64,000 bases of DNA from Flabesymbios commensalis (Eukaryota; Annelida; Polychaeta; Terebellida; Flabelligeridae), in the NCBI GenBank assembly GCA_964017125.1, contig OZ024908.1, positions 66,465,440 to 66,529,439 on the forward strand, read 5' to 3'. The notes under the pieces are model-generated. The model had not been told where the DNA came from. It was given only the letters and a program-made list of their open reading frames with translations, and searched no databases. Made by a program: the position numbers and the translations under genes. How positions within the stretch are numbered: the first letter of the stretch is position 1; each line of letters opens with the position of its first letter. Shown piece by piece: positions 49,726-61,721 of the stretch.

Positions 49726-50091
49726 GTGAGAAACATTTTGATTATTCGAAACCTGTATGGAAACAACCCCGTGCCCTCTAGTGTTCACTCACAGATTTAA
49801 CCATATCCTGATCTGTGGTTGGTCAATTCCAACTATCCCCATCTGGTGGTCATTAATAATTGCCAACCCAAGCAAAGATATTAGTGCGCCAATATGTAAG
49901 TGAAGCTCTAGTATGACAGGTGGGCATGTGAAGGCCTAAACGGTCCTAAACCCAACATCAAAGCCCTTTAACTTGAATATAAGTAGACCCTATCTATTAT
50001 GTAAGTTGGTGTATGTGCTGAAAATTTAACTTTGATCTTTGCAATGTTATTGGTTAAGATGATCATGGCCATCAGACACATTTTATTGTGA

Positions 50092-53000
50092 TAAGTAAGT
50101 AATCTTTATTCAAGTAATATAAGGCCTAGAGGCCCATTATACACAGCATATATTATCCAAAACATAGTATGTTTGTGTGTACATAGCACATTCCATATGA
50201 TGGTAATGGCATTAAAAAGAACATTTCATACAACAGCAGGTGTGTTTTTGAGCTCGAAACTATAATATATATAGAGGTCATAATCTCTATAAAATTTGAG
50301 TAGCTAATAACATTATATAGCACCAGATGTTTTTTAGATATTTTTCCCTAATAGTATTATAACGCGGACAATGCAATAAAAAATGATATTCGTCCTCAAT
50401 AACTACAATTCCATTATTTTCACAAAAGGCACATAACCTGTCTTCTAGTAAGATACCATTTCGCCTGCCCATTGCAATATTTAAAACATGACTTGAACAG
50501 CGAAATCGTGTCAATGCTGCCCGAACTTTACTCATTTTAATAATATCGGTATTTAAATATACTTCCCATTCCAATGAGATTTTAAATGTTGAATAAATAG
50601 ACAGTTTACTCGAGTTATAACCCCATGCCTCCATTTATTATAATACAATTATTTTACCTTTGACTAAAATATTTCTAAAAATAATTGGTCGTTCTCTACG
50701 CCTTGTTGTAACCACACATACTCAAAACGAAGTTCTTTTAATAAAAACCTTATTTGGGAGACCCAATTTTTCCTCCCGACTCCATCTAATTTATTTAACA
50801 TTATGTACACTTGCTTTACTATCCTGTTCTCAGACATCTTAACAATTTTTAACCAATAAAACATACATTTGACTGAACAATACACACTGAGTGGATAACG
50901 CCCCACTTCGCCTAAAACAGCTTCATCACATGTTGTGATTGAAACTTTTAAAATTATTTTAAGAAACTTAATATGAATTCTTTCTATCGATGCTATTTGT
51001 TCATACCCCCACATCTCACTGCCATAGGAAAGAATTGGTAAAACCATACAATCAAATAATTTACATGCGATATTTATAGGAATTCCTCCACATGCATGGC
51101 TTAATTTATAGATAAATACAAGTGCTTTGTTGGCTTGGAGACACAAAGTATTTTCGGCTGAATGCCAGGTCAGTCTAGAAGAAAAGAGAATCTCTAGATA
51201 TTTATAATATGTTACATTAATCAGTTTTTTACCTTGAAAATACCATTTCTCAATATGTTTTACAATGCCACCATTTATAATTTTTGTCTTGCTTATGTTT
51301 ACAACAAGTCCCCATTTCTTACAAAATTCAGATAAAGTATTTAGTAATTCCTGAAGTCTTTTCACGCTGTCAGCAAACAATGCTATGTCATCAGCGTAAA
51401 GCAATATATTCAAATGTGATAATTCTTCAGTGATAAATATACCATAATTGTTTTTCAACATATCAACCAACTCTCCGGTGTATAAAGCAAATAAAAAAGG
51501 ACTCAGCATGCAACCCTGCCGTTTACCCACTGAACAATCCAAATAATGTTAGTCCACCTTGTGTTCGCACATACGACCTCATGTTTTCATACATACTTTG
51601 CATCACTCTCATGTATGTATTCCACTTTTCATCATTTGATACCAAAGTAAAGAATGCGGCATGCTATCGAAGGCTTTGCTAAAATTAACAAAGCATACAT
51701 ACATTCGCCCTTTTTTCTTAGAAATATATTTTGAAACAACTGCATATAATATAAAAATTTGATCAATTGTTGAAAAACCTTTTCGATAACTTACTTGTTC
51801 ATCTTTATAATTGTTATCTGCCCATGTTTGAAAACGAGTATTAAGAGCCTTTGTAAAAATCTTACCAAGAACACAGAGTAAAGAAATGCCTCTATAATTC
51901 TGTGGATCATGTATAGTCCCTTATTTATGGAATGGGCATATAATAGCCCCCATTGCTGTGGGTGATTTCCACTGTGCAATATAGTATTAAATAATTCTAC
52001 TAAGAAGGGAACAAGATTCTGAGTGGAAGATTTAATCATTTCTATTGTTATACCATCGCTACCTGGTGATTTACCACTTGCCATTTTCTTAATGCAAGAA
52101 ACAATCTCAGTTTAAGTAAAGTCACAATTTAATATATCTAACTGTTCATTTTCTCCATCTTTACAATCATTACATTCATTAAAGTTGTGTTCTTTCAATA
52201 TATTTTCAACTTGATTTGTGAAATCTTTATTTATATTAACTGGTTGATTTAGAAGATCACAAAAATAGTTTGCCCATTCAACATATGTTATATTTATTAC
52301 TGTTTGTGTTTTTAATTTGGTGTTTTTTTTTACTTTTTCCAGAATGATGTTGGATCTTTTAGTGAATCAATTATATCTTCTTTTATTTGAGACTTATATC
52401 TTTGCTTTTTGTTTGAGCACAGTGCTTTGAAATTTTTTTTTTTGATTCTTCATAATTTGTCAGATCTGCTATTTTGTAATTCTGAATTTTCTTTAATATG
52501 ATTGTCTCACATGTTTTGCCTTATCTAAATCTGAACACCACCAAGCTGGTTGTTTTACAACATCGTTATATTTTTTACCTTTTTCGTATTTGGATACCTT
52601 CATCAATGATGCAGAATCTTGTATCATGTCCGCTATAATTTGTACCATATTACATGTTTCATTTTTATCTGCATGTTCTTTAAAAATATTAGTAACATGA
52701 TTTGATGAGCATAATACAGTTAAATTTTCACAGAAAACTGAAACATGGTTTGGTTGCCATTTGAATTTTATGCATGATTCAAGCTTATGAACATTTTTAC
52801 TGATACATATCTTGGGATCTATTTCCTTTTCCCCAATATAACCAATAACAGGTAAATGATCTCCAATGTCCATATCACTGACATAAAATTGTGTAAATAA
52901 ATCATATATTTCTGGTTCTGTAATAAAATAATCAATAATGCTTTTACCTGTACTGCTTATATAAGTATATTCACCTTCCGTCTGTCAAACATCTTCCATT

Positions 53001-53340
53001 TAAAACAAACAGCCCCATCTCTTTGCATAATTCTAATAGATGTTTTCTAAAATTGTTTACAACTATATCTTTAGATTTTCTTTCTATTGTACACAGCTAC
53101 ACCACCTGAAGCTCTGCCGTATTTACTTAACTTCACTGCTGGGTTCAGTTCACAAAAATGGTTGAAAAATAAACGTTTCACATCCTCGGATTTATCGGCT
53201 ACTGCCCATGTCTCGTATATCGCTGTACTATCATGTTTCACAGCTAGATTCATAAATTCATAGATAACTACACTAAGATGTACCATAATATTATGAAAAC
53301 ATGTCACATATTGCCTGAACATGAAGGGTATAACTCAAGA
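50092..53340 (-). mobile_element. LINE with endonuclease, RT and C-terminal zinc finger, broken
   Basis: Minus-strand non-LTR retrotransposon of about 3.2 kb. From its 5' side: endonuclease pieces (YETWA near 53,200 and GRASGGVAVY near 53,090; then DIGDHLPVIGY near 52,860), a pre-RT piece (GKSPGSDGITIEMIKSS, 52,080), the reverse transcriptase (KRQGCMLSPFLFALY at 51,525; LLYADDIALFADS near 51,390) and a C-terminal CAFC...HFLLHC finger (about 50,440-50,355). The reading frame is broken in several places. The 3' end at about 50,092-50,110 has an ACTT-type tail. It is a different family from the CR1/L2-like LINE; an I/Nimb-like position is possible but unproved. The 5' end is missing or unrecognisable. 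Confidence 0.8.
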
Positions 53341-53418
53341 TCCATAAAGGTAACAAAATCTTAAACTTTGAATCCAGTGTCAGCGCATTTCAGTTTATTT
53401 ACGAGTGCATCCCTAAGG

Positions 53419-53484
53419 TACAAAGCCAAAATGGCTGTAGCTACTTATTTTTTAAAGTAGGCAGTTACTTTCCCTGGTTTTGCA
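53419..53484. repeat. Short hairpin element, AAAGCC family, worn
   Basis: ACAAAGCCAAAATGGCTGTA and TAGGCAGTTACTTTCCCTGG pair imperfectly around a T/A-rich centre. Confidence 0.45.
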
Positions 53485-53534
53485 GATCAGTGCATAGAAG
53501 GCACCAAGTGATATTTTGCTCCGATGGCATGCTT

Positions 53535-53657
53535 ATATAGCAAACGCGAGATGTTGACTTAATGATGAAGACAGATGTTGGTTTAATGTTGGGCCACCGT
53601 CATCGACGCTGGGCAAACATTAACCCAGCAATGGGTCAGTGTCTCGTGTTTAATGGG
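53535..53657. mobile_element. Palindromic MITE, CCCAGCAAACAC family, long form
   Basis: AGCAAACGCGAGATGTTGAC at the left and TCAGTGTCTCGTGTTTAATG at the right are inverted. The core is TTAATGTTGGGCCACCG and CTGGGCAAACATTAACCC. Confidence 0.55.
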
Positions 53658-53884
53658 ATGATAGCTATTTCTTATTGTATTGTATTGTATCTTGCTGGCG
53701 GCGACCAGCTTATTATATGTGGATAAGTTGTATCCATGGTATTGTCACGACTTCGTGTCAAGGGGGGAAATCATTATTTGTTTTCAATAAGCTGTGGAAG
53801 TGATGTGATATCGGAAGTTGCTTGAGCAACACTACCTGTGCAGGCCTAAAGCTTGTCATTTCTTTTTATTTTCACTGACAAAGG

Positions 53885-54085
53885 CACTTAAAACATCATT
53901 GCGGGGACAGTCCTCTGATGTATATAGACGTCAGATTCTGTCCCCGCATTGAGAGAACAAAACATATAATGATGGCCGTATACGCATACCAAATAGGTAT
54001 TCAAATAGAGCGAAAAGAGCTAATACTTTTATGATGATTTCAATGGTTTATACAAAAATATGTCAGCGTTCTAAGAGTTAAAAAA
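53885..54085 (+). mobile_element. TTAA MITE, family 3, with short hairpin
   Basis: The palindrome is reduced to TGCGGGGACAG and CTGTCCCCGCA arms. The common body (GGTATTCAAATAGAG, ATGATGATTTCAAT) and worn end (GTCAGCGTTCTAAGAGTTAA) follow. Confidence 0.55.
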
Positions 54086-54157
54086 ATTGCAATGAAGGCG
54101 CAGCCAGAATGGCAATGCGAGAGTCCGACAATAACAACATCAACATTCACCTTTATT

Positions 54158-54403
54158 TTAACCCTTTAACCGCTAAATTCTTCAATCTGAATTTTCATTC
54201 ACTTAAAGTTGTGTCTCGCTGACGCGATCCACAACTTCAAGTGAGTGAAAATTATTTAGATTTGACAAAATGTCGGTCAACTGTTTTCAAATATTGCTGA
54301 TTGATGTCACATTTTATCTTTACCGTGTTTGAAAGGTGGTACTTTATGTGCTAATAAAAAATGAAAACCCGAATATATGCGACACCGGCGGTTAAAGGGT
54401 TAA
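54158..54403 (+). mobile_element. TTAA MITE, family 1
   Basis: A 246-bp element with TTAA at both ends, CCCTTTAACCGCT start and GGCGGTTAAAGGG end, and the family hairpin. The body is nearly the same as at 45,930. Confidence 0.8.
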
Positions 54404-54672
54404 GTATTTAAGCTACTTTATCGACTGTAATGAGATGTTTGACATAAACTATTTGAATTGTTTTATGTCACAACAAAACACAAAACTAGGTTCCACATAA
54501 ATTACATACTAATGAAATAGTAAATGGAATAGTCCTGTATTTACGGTACCAGGGTGGACATGATGTGTGGTCATGTCATGTGCAATGTCATTGGGAGAAG
54601 TTTGATATGTTATAAGCAACTCATTATCATTTCATTACAAGTATTGGCGGCAGCACGGACACGGATGGGTGG

Positions 54673-54942
54673 CTTAAAGGTGATCTATCACCCCTTATAT
54701 AGTATGAATAAATTTGTGACAAATAAATCAAAGTTGCCACAAGATGAGGCACAAGTGTTTCCTTATATGGGGTCATTGGTTATCATGTGACCCTCTTAGA
54801 GTGTCAAATGATAGCCAATCACCCCCATATATGGGGTGATTGGCTATCATGTGACCCTCTCAGAGGGTCACATGATAGCCAATCACCCCATATAAGGACA
54901 TAATTATTCATACCATATAAGGGGTGATAGATCACCTTTAAG
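54673..54942. mobile_element. 270-bp TTAA element with 39-bp inverted ends and a nested palindrome
   Basis: The end repeats (54,673-54,711 and 54,904-54,942) differ at one base and include AAGGTGATCTATCACCCC. Each contains TTAA at its outer edge. Inside, at about 54,760-54,898, GGGGTGATTGGCTATCATGT and its complement occur several times in alternating orientation around GACCCTCTNAGAGGGTC. The TTAA target with an AGG start could fit a Kolobok-type or piggyBac-type source. Confidence 0.75.
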
Positions 54943-55864
54943 ATGAGGGTATACCAAAAGTATACCAGTGATGGTGATTCAAATCATATCAATGTCAAGC
55001 AGACCATATCTGAAACGGTCAGTCCCTGCCCCTCGCCTCTTGTGGCTGGCCGCTCAAAGGCTCTTCTCAAGATTGATCTGCAACCCCGTAGTCCCTTGTC
55101 TCCCTGACTCTCTTTGATGTCTTGCTTTGTGTTAATGCCAATGTACACCAGGTGAAAAAAGGGAGGCATTATAAGGTTGATATCAGAACTAGTGCATAAT
55201 CTCGCGTCAGCCACGCGCTGCGCGCTGCGCTCTTAGTCACAACTTAGTTTCACACAAACCGAGACACTGACCCTACTTTGATTTATTATCTCTGTCACGA
55301 AGGTTATGTATTTGGTCTTGTTGTTTGAACTGTTTGCCTGTTTGATTACTTGCATGAAACTTTCACCAGAGGTGAGTTTCGGGCCAAGGATCATCCCCAA
55401 ATTTTGCGGAGGATCCGGATTACGATCCAAATCTGGATCATTAAGACGTCATAGTCTCACATCTTTTACCAGAGCTACCAAATTTTAAGAATGAACAAAA
55501 AAGGTGGAGTCCATGACATCACAATTTATTTTCTACGGTGAATTTTTACTATCCACTTTACGAATGAATGCAATACTACTACTTATACTGGTTTTAGAGG
55601 CATGGTGCACAAATCAAATGACGTAATGTCGCAAAGTTCCCCACCGGCTTGCCTTAGACAATGCCTATGTCATATTATATCTCGGCCAATGACCCATCCA
55701 TTAAATTTTGGGATGATCCGCATTAGGATTCGGATGCAAGATCCGGATTATGATCATTAATTTCGGGAGAGGTTTGCAGTCTCTGTCTGACTGACAGTCT
55801 AGCTGCTAATGTCTCATGCTGGTGCATCGTCAGTGACGTTGCAGACCACCTTTACCCACTGAGG

Positions 55865-55985
55865 TATCGTATTTCAATTTTCACCCACTTGAAGTTGTGT
55901 CTCGCTACCGCGACACACAACTTCAAGTCGGTGAAAATGACTTACATTTGTATAATTTGAATCACAACATATGTCAGTCTAACAA
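55865..55985. repeat. GAAGTTGTG hairpin element
   Basis: TTTTCACCCACTTGAAGTTG pairs with CAACTTCAAGTCGGTGAAAA around TGTCTCGCTACCGCGACACA. Downstream ACTTACATTTGTATAATTTG matches 41,280-41,300. Confidence 0.6.
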
Positions 55986-56134
55986 GTTCGAAGCTATTCT
56001 CTTCCCCAAATGTTCTGCTTTTAAGGACAAACAGCGCCCAAAGGGGTAAACAAAGATTGCTTCAATGTTTGTCGGAGATTCATTTGTCGCAGATATCCTG
56101 TGTACCATATAATACCGACACACGTGTCGCATTG

Positions 56135-56205
56135 CCAGTGGGGTTGGCCTACCAGTTTCGATGGCGTGACGCTTACCCATTCAGCTACCATGTAAGTCTC
56201 TGGTG
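56135..56205 (-). repeat. Possible tRNA-like SINE head
   Basis: On the minus strand TAGCTGAATGGGTAAGCG resembles box A and CATCGAAACTGG is a weak box B. No folding acceptor stem is evident. Confidence 0.25.
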
Positions 56206-56299
56206 TTTAAATGGCCGTGGCCGGAAGCTGTTATATCGATCCCAGGATGCATTAAGTATGTGTAAAAGCCACGTTTCTGTTGTCCACTCTTAAACGTCA

Positions 56300-59190
56300 A
56301 TATATTACGCCGTGACGTCATGATCCCGTCATGAGCCACTGCGCAGGGAAGACCAGGGGTGCAGAAGGGGGCCTATCATCCACAGTACATTTTTATTAAG
56401 TGTTTATTAATCAACGTTTATGAACGTAATACATAATATATTTAAATGACCGTGATTTGCCACATGTTGGTAGAAAATGATATAAACTGCCTCGAAAGTA
56501 CTTTTTTAAAGTTTGAACATCGGCAAACATCAGTAAATTTGCTTACATATCAATTCGCTAAAGATTCAATAAATACGTTGAAAATCAATTTATTCCATCC
56601 TTTTTTAAAAAAAATGAGAAAACCTTTTTGTCACATTTATACATCACATGAGCGTTTGGTCAGTGTTAGTTCAGTGTTGGAATAGCACCATAGACGATGT
56701 AGGGCCTACTAACATTGAGTCTGCATTGGCTGAACACCGTTTAATAAAGTGTATGCATCTGTTTAGTCACATCATGACGTGGTCGTTAGCCTCCACTGCT
56801 GAATGTTTGCAACTGTCAGTGATCGTAGGTGAAAGCTATTAAGCGTCATCAGTGAACGTCTTATTATTAAAAATGCTAAAAAATGTCTAAAAATTGACAT
56901 TTCAGAACGAATGGGGATCTTTAGAACGAGGATGGGAGGATGTGTTGGAGGAGTGTTCCGTCCAGATTGTGTGTTCTAAACACAATACAACGCCCGCCCA
57001 AATACGTGGGGTTCATGATAATATATGTTAAAACCTAAAAACTATGCAGATGTGAACCATAATTCTTTGTCCTGGAATTAGAAATTTACCAGCTTCAACA
57101 AAATGGTAGAATTAAGCCCTCGCCAAAACGTCCGTGATGTGAATTGAGCTTTAGCTTGCATCTGCGCTTATGAAACCATAAAAAATTGTTCATATTCATT
57201 GATATGTATAGGAATCTGTAGTTTTCTAAACACTGCACTACGCACATGCAAACACGGGAGATGAGAATACATGCTAAAACCTAAAAATTATGCAGATGTA
57301 AACCAGAATTTCTTGGTCTAGTCGTTCATATACATCGATCATTATTATTTCCCATTCTTTGACTTTTAATCTTTATCACTTATTCATTATTCATTAAAGC
57401 CCCCACAAATGAGGAAAACCTACGCATTACATGCAATAATATCACAGATCGGATATTGTCACAATCGCTGTATTAAAAACGCGTCAATAACCAAAATATG
57501 CGTGGTAGAGTTTCTATTTAACTAAAACACACCGCTACATTATTTTGTTGATTATGAGGGATTTTCATTATCTGATTATGGTCGAATGTGTTTTAAGTCA
57601 GTTAAAACCCTTGGAGCTCTACATTCTTAGCTTTGAAAAAGGCCGAGGCCTCGGGCTTTATCCTATACAAAGTCATCTCTATATGGCCTACAACAAGTCT
57701 TGCAGTGAGTGTACCACCCCGCCTCTAGCAGAATACTTTTGAGAATATTTATATATTGAAAATACAGAGAGAAGGGGTGATAGACCAACGTAAAGTAGTG
57801 TACCAAAGAGCGTTTATTTAGGCTACTTTACTTTTCAGTTAACAAATATTTTGACATAAAATATGAGCACAGACTCAGGAGAATTCACTAAAAATATCCT
57901 TTCCACAAGGCATCACAGGCATAGATTTACAATTTTTTTCAATATGTAAAATACCGAGAGCCGTCAACAAACTTGGAATGATGAGAGTGCATACTAAGAT
58001 CAAGAAACTATTTACCAATGGTACGCTGTAACAATTTGGGCTTGCTATACATTGTACTATTTAAATAAGCGTTTTCAAGCCCAAACGTTAAAATAGGGCG
58101 GCATATGGTGTGCCTATAAGTGGACCTTCAGATCCATTGGTAAGGCAGGGTATAATAAAATTATGCTGCCGACCTGATTGATGCATTTCCATAGCTGGTT
58201 AAAATCATGCCTAAGATTTCAATATTATCAACATTTTCAATAGGTACCTGGCCTAACGACCATTTTATTATTTTGCATGTGGCTTTTACGGCAGCATTTC
58301 TCAATCATTTACCCACCAGTAATTATGTAATTTCGGTATTTAATGTGACTTCGGTATTTCAGAGAAACTACTTCGAAAACACATTGTGCATGGTGTCTGA
58401 AGTGACCGTTGGAGGCCTCTTCCACCGTCGTTCGCTGTCACCTGGTCCCCCACCCTGCTGTCATCCAGCCAGTCAGACCACCTAGCAGCAGGACGCTGAT
58501 CAGAACTCGTTAAAGCATGCAGCGGATACAGTGAAGTGGACATGGATCTAGATAATCACTTATACTCTGACTCAGAGTGGGTCGGACTAACGGAATAATC
58601 AGCACAGGATACAAGGTATGAGATACCTCTCAGGCGAAGACAATGTAGTACTTGACATTATGGTAAGGACGAGAATATGTTAAGCTGAGAATATGTGAGG
58701 CATTCAATTTCAGCTATTGTTAGTTTTTCTTAGCTAACGTTACATTTTATTATTTTTCATAAATCAGCCTCCAGTAATTATGTGACACCGGTATTTATTG
58801 TGACTTTGGTATTTAATGTATTTAGGTATTTAATGTGACTGTTATCAAACCGTTATTACGAACGTATTTTTATGCCACATAAATTTATGGTTCTCAGTGT
58901 AAATTGTAAGGTTGATCATCCAGGTATACATAGCAATTAGTCACTATTCAGCCAGAATATTTGTAACTACTAATTTGTCCTGCATTCGATTTTAGTGAAG
59001 TGGGTATTATATGAAACAATTACTTTTGAAAACAAACAAAAGCTGAAAAAGAAGATATTCATCTGATTATAAATAATTACGTCGACTGGTTGTAAATAAC
59101 ATTACATTTACTTCGTTTTTGGCGTTCAGTGTAAGCAAAAAATTAAAATATACTGATACTGTTCAGAAATCGACTTGCTGGCAAGTCAAC
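56300..59190. other. No gene seen
   Basis: There is a loose duplication of about 230 bp (near 56,990-57,075 and 57,225-57,310; both have CTAAAACCTAAAAA-type words followed by TATGCAGATGT) and a short AATTATGT/GGTATTTAATGTGACT repeat near 58,320 and 58,780. Open frames look like chance. Confidence 0.4.
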
Positions 59191-59196
59191 TTCGCT

Positions 59197-59432
59197 TTAA
59201 CCCTTTCCAGCCTGAATTTATCATTGGATTCCTCATCCACTACAAGCCGCAAATTGCTATCGCTTTGCAGTGGATGAAGATGACTTGAAGTGGGTGGCGA
59301 ATGGAAAAATATGTTGTTTTTATTAAAACAATTCCATGAAAATTTCCGATCTAAAACTCTTAGCGGTAGGACATTAAGTCATTCTTGAGAGATGCAAAAT
59401 AATGATTTGAAGAATCGTAAGGGGTTTTCTCA
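59197..59432. mobile_element. TTAA MITE, family 4, right end worn
   Basis: TTAACCCTTTCCAGCCTGAA and the hairpin CATCCACTACAAGCCGC with CAGTGGATGAAGATGAC match 23,680-23,930. The right TTAA is not present. Confidence 0.6.
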
Positions 59433-59615
59433 AAGGGACTCCGTGGGAAGACATCAATAATTTTTTTTGGTATTTTGTTTTGTATGAAGCAGTGTATCCC
59501 GCTGATCATGATTTTATTTTTTTCAAAATTTTCGGATTTAAAAAAACGTTTGCTTTATGAACATTTCTAAGAATACAGAGATAACCCAAACAAATTATTT
59601 GTACACCTAAAGGAT

Positions 59616-59680
59616 GGTTGAATGTTAGCACAGCATTGGGCCACATGTTGACGCCGCTGGCCCAGCGTTGGGCAGTAAAT
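59616..59680. mobile_element. Palindromic MITE core, CCCAGCAAACAC family
   Basis: GTTAGCACAGCATTGGGCC and GCTGGCCCAGCGTTGGGC surround GTTGACGC. Ends not identified. Confidence 0.35.
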
Positions 59681-59808
59681 CAGACACTTTCTCACACCAA
59701 TTATTGGCGGTGTCTTCCGAGGTAGCTTTGATCCCGCTGTCTGAGACGGTGGGTATTTGAGGTATAAAGTGTTACATATTGCATACAGATTTGTTCACGT
59801 GGCAGTAT

Positions 59809-59905
59809 CCCAGCAAACACGACACATTGAAACAATGTAGGTTTAATGTTGCGACGCTGGTCCAACGTTAAACCTACATTGTTCCAATATGTCGTGTTTG
59901 CTGGG
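59809..59905. mobile_element. Palindromic MITE, CCCAGCAAACAC family, near-perfect
   Basis: A 97-bp element with arms of about 40 bp: CCCAGCAAACACGACACATT and its complement, around TGTTGCGACGCTGGTCCAAC. AT flanks both sides. This is the best-preserved copy in the window. Confidence 0.8.
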
Positions 59906-60367
59906 ATGCGACTTGGAAATAAAGCTAGTTTAGTCTATTGTGGTGCCTTTGATTTTTTAAAAGTTTTTTTGTATTTTTATTTTAGATCAGTGGGTTATAT
60001 AACTTCATACAGGTAAAAAATATTTTTCAAAATTACCATTTCAATATATGCTGTCCCTATAACAGCTAAGTAATAATGAGGTATACATTTAATATGTTTC
60101 ATTGAAATATTTGATAATGCTTCAAAAAGTTATCATTCGTGGTTTTTAAAATCTAAGCACTTTTGCTCAGCACATGGTATATTTTGAAAACAAATTGATG
60201 GAGTAAAAATGATCACGTACATGCCTAATCCTTCACAAAAAAATCTTGAGCTTTTATTTATATTTTATAAATTATTGCACTTATATTATGAAGGCCTACA
60301 TGACAAAGTACACCATTTATCTTTACATTGGAGTGGGATAAGCGGTAAGTAGCAATTAATATGTTCT

Positions 60368-60420
60368 GCAAAGCCAATATTGCAGTATCTGCTTACATGT
60401 ACTGCATTTTGGCTTTGCAG
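60368..60420. repeat. Short hairpin element, AAAGCC family
   Basis: TGCAAAGCCAATATTGCAGT pairs with ACTGCATTTTGGCTTTGCA around ATCTGCTTACATGT. Confidence 0.6.
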
Positions 60421-61068
60421 CACGGCAGAATTCACGTGTCTGGTTGAATGGAACTGTGAAGAAAAGCTTGTGCCCAGATAAGGTTTGGTATTTTTACAGC
60501 TCCATTCTAGATTGTTATATATACATCAGTAGAGCATTTTCTGAGATATGGATGTATATAATTATATACATTTAATGTTGCTCTCTCTGATTTCAGGATG
60601 GCTTTTTGGGATATCCGTATTTACTGAAAGAGAAATATCGTTCTTGTGACAACAATAGAATAGCTCTGCACAATGAAAGCCTATACACGTAACTTCAACA
60701 TGTTTATTCTTACTTATACTAAGATAAGCTGCATAAAGACTTGTAGAGAAAGCCTTATCGTGAATAATATTACCTGCGACTTTATCTGATGACAAAGACA
60801 ATAATCATCATATGTATCAAAAGCAGACGAAATGCGAACCTAGTTCTTTTTTATTTCAATGCATTACGATGTTGGCATGAATCATCGAATTCAGTCACGC
60901 AATCCTCTTAGAAAGTTTATAAAGCTCTTTATGTAGAATTTTGAGAATGACGAACGATTTTTTATATGTAACATATTCTAAATCAATTAAATCTCAATTT
61001 CTACCATGTTAGCTTCGGATATGGTGTGATTGACGCTGATAAAAGAGCCAGCCGTTGACTGTCTCAAA

Positions 61069-61362
61069 ATGAAGATGACTGAGATAGTTCCCAAGAGGAA
61101 GGCAATAGGCATTGAGGACAAGAGGATAGTGCTAAACATCGGAGGATGTCGACATGAGACACTACTGTCTACACTGGAGCGTCTGCCAGGTACCAGACTG
61201 GCCGTGCTGGCTAGTCTCCAAGAAGCCGACGACAGCTATGACGTCACTACGGGGGAATACTTCTTTGACAGACATCCCAAAGCATTTGAAACTGTTATAC
61301 AATTTTATAGAACGGAGGAGCTACACGTGGGACAGAGTGCTTGTGGCAACATCCTCAAAAGG
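61069..61362 (+). CDS. Kv3/Shaw-like voltage-gated K+ channel, first coding exon (T1 domain)
   Basis: The exon codes for 98 residues and ends in phase 0 at a good donor (AAAAGG then GTGAGT). Residues 19-98 are the T1 (BTB/POZ-like) tetramerisation domain of Kv channels: RIVLNIGGCRHETLLSTLER, then LPGTRLAVLASL, YFFDRHPKAF and TVIQFYRTEELH. The LPGTRLA words are typical of the Kv3/Shaw type. His-86 and Cys-92 give the HX5C half of the zinc site found in non-Shaker T1 domains. T1 sets subunit assembly on the cytoplasmic side; the six membrane segments and the pore must lie in later exons, which I do not find before 64,000. Two in-frame ATGs (61,069 and 61,075) are possible; the first is used here. 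A two-codon upstream ATG (61,021, ATG GTG TGA) may lie in the leader. A KCTD-type protein is the main alternative, but the motif set favours Kv. Confidence 0.85.
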
Positions 61363-61721
61363 GTGAGTTGATGTAATACTAAATAAGTGTTGATATTTTA
61401 ATAAACTTTAATATTATAATGCCTTATCTAATGGACAGCGGGCTAATGCTGTTCAGGCCGAGGTGTGTCTGCCAATGAGAATTACTTCCACAACCTGTTC
61501 ACACCAACTAACCTTCTGAATAAGGTCACATGCGAATTAAATATATTATTAAAATAACACAGATTGTAGAAATGCAAAAACAAATAAGGGTGAAACTCTC
61601 CTGATATCACAATATGAAATAAAAGACAACCACAAATGATACTAAGAAACTGCCGTGGAAACGACATAAGCTGTGGAACGACATATTTATATGCGCAAGT
61701 TGTGGAAAGGAGAACACGTAA

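Noticed and set aside
58207-58543. Opposed frames near 58.3 kb as a gene
   Set aside because: No domain, no splice signals and low-complexity ends; likely chance.
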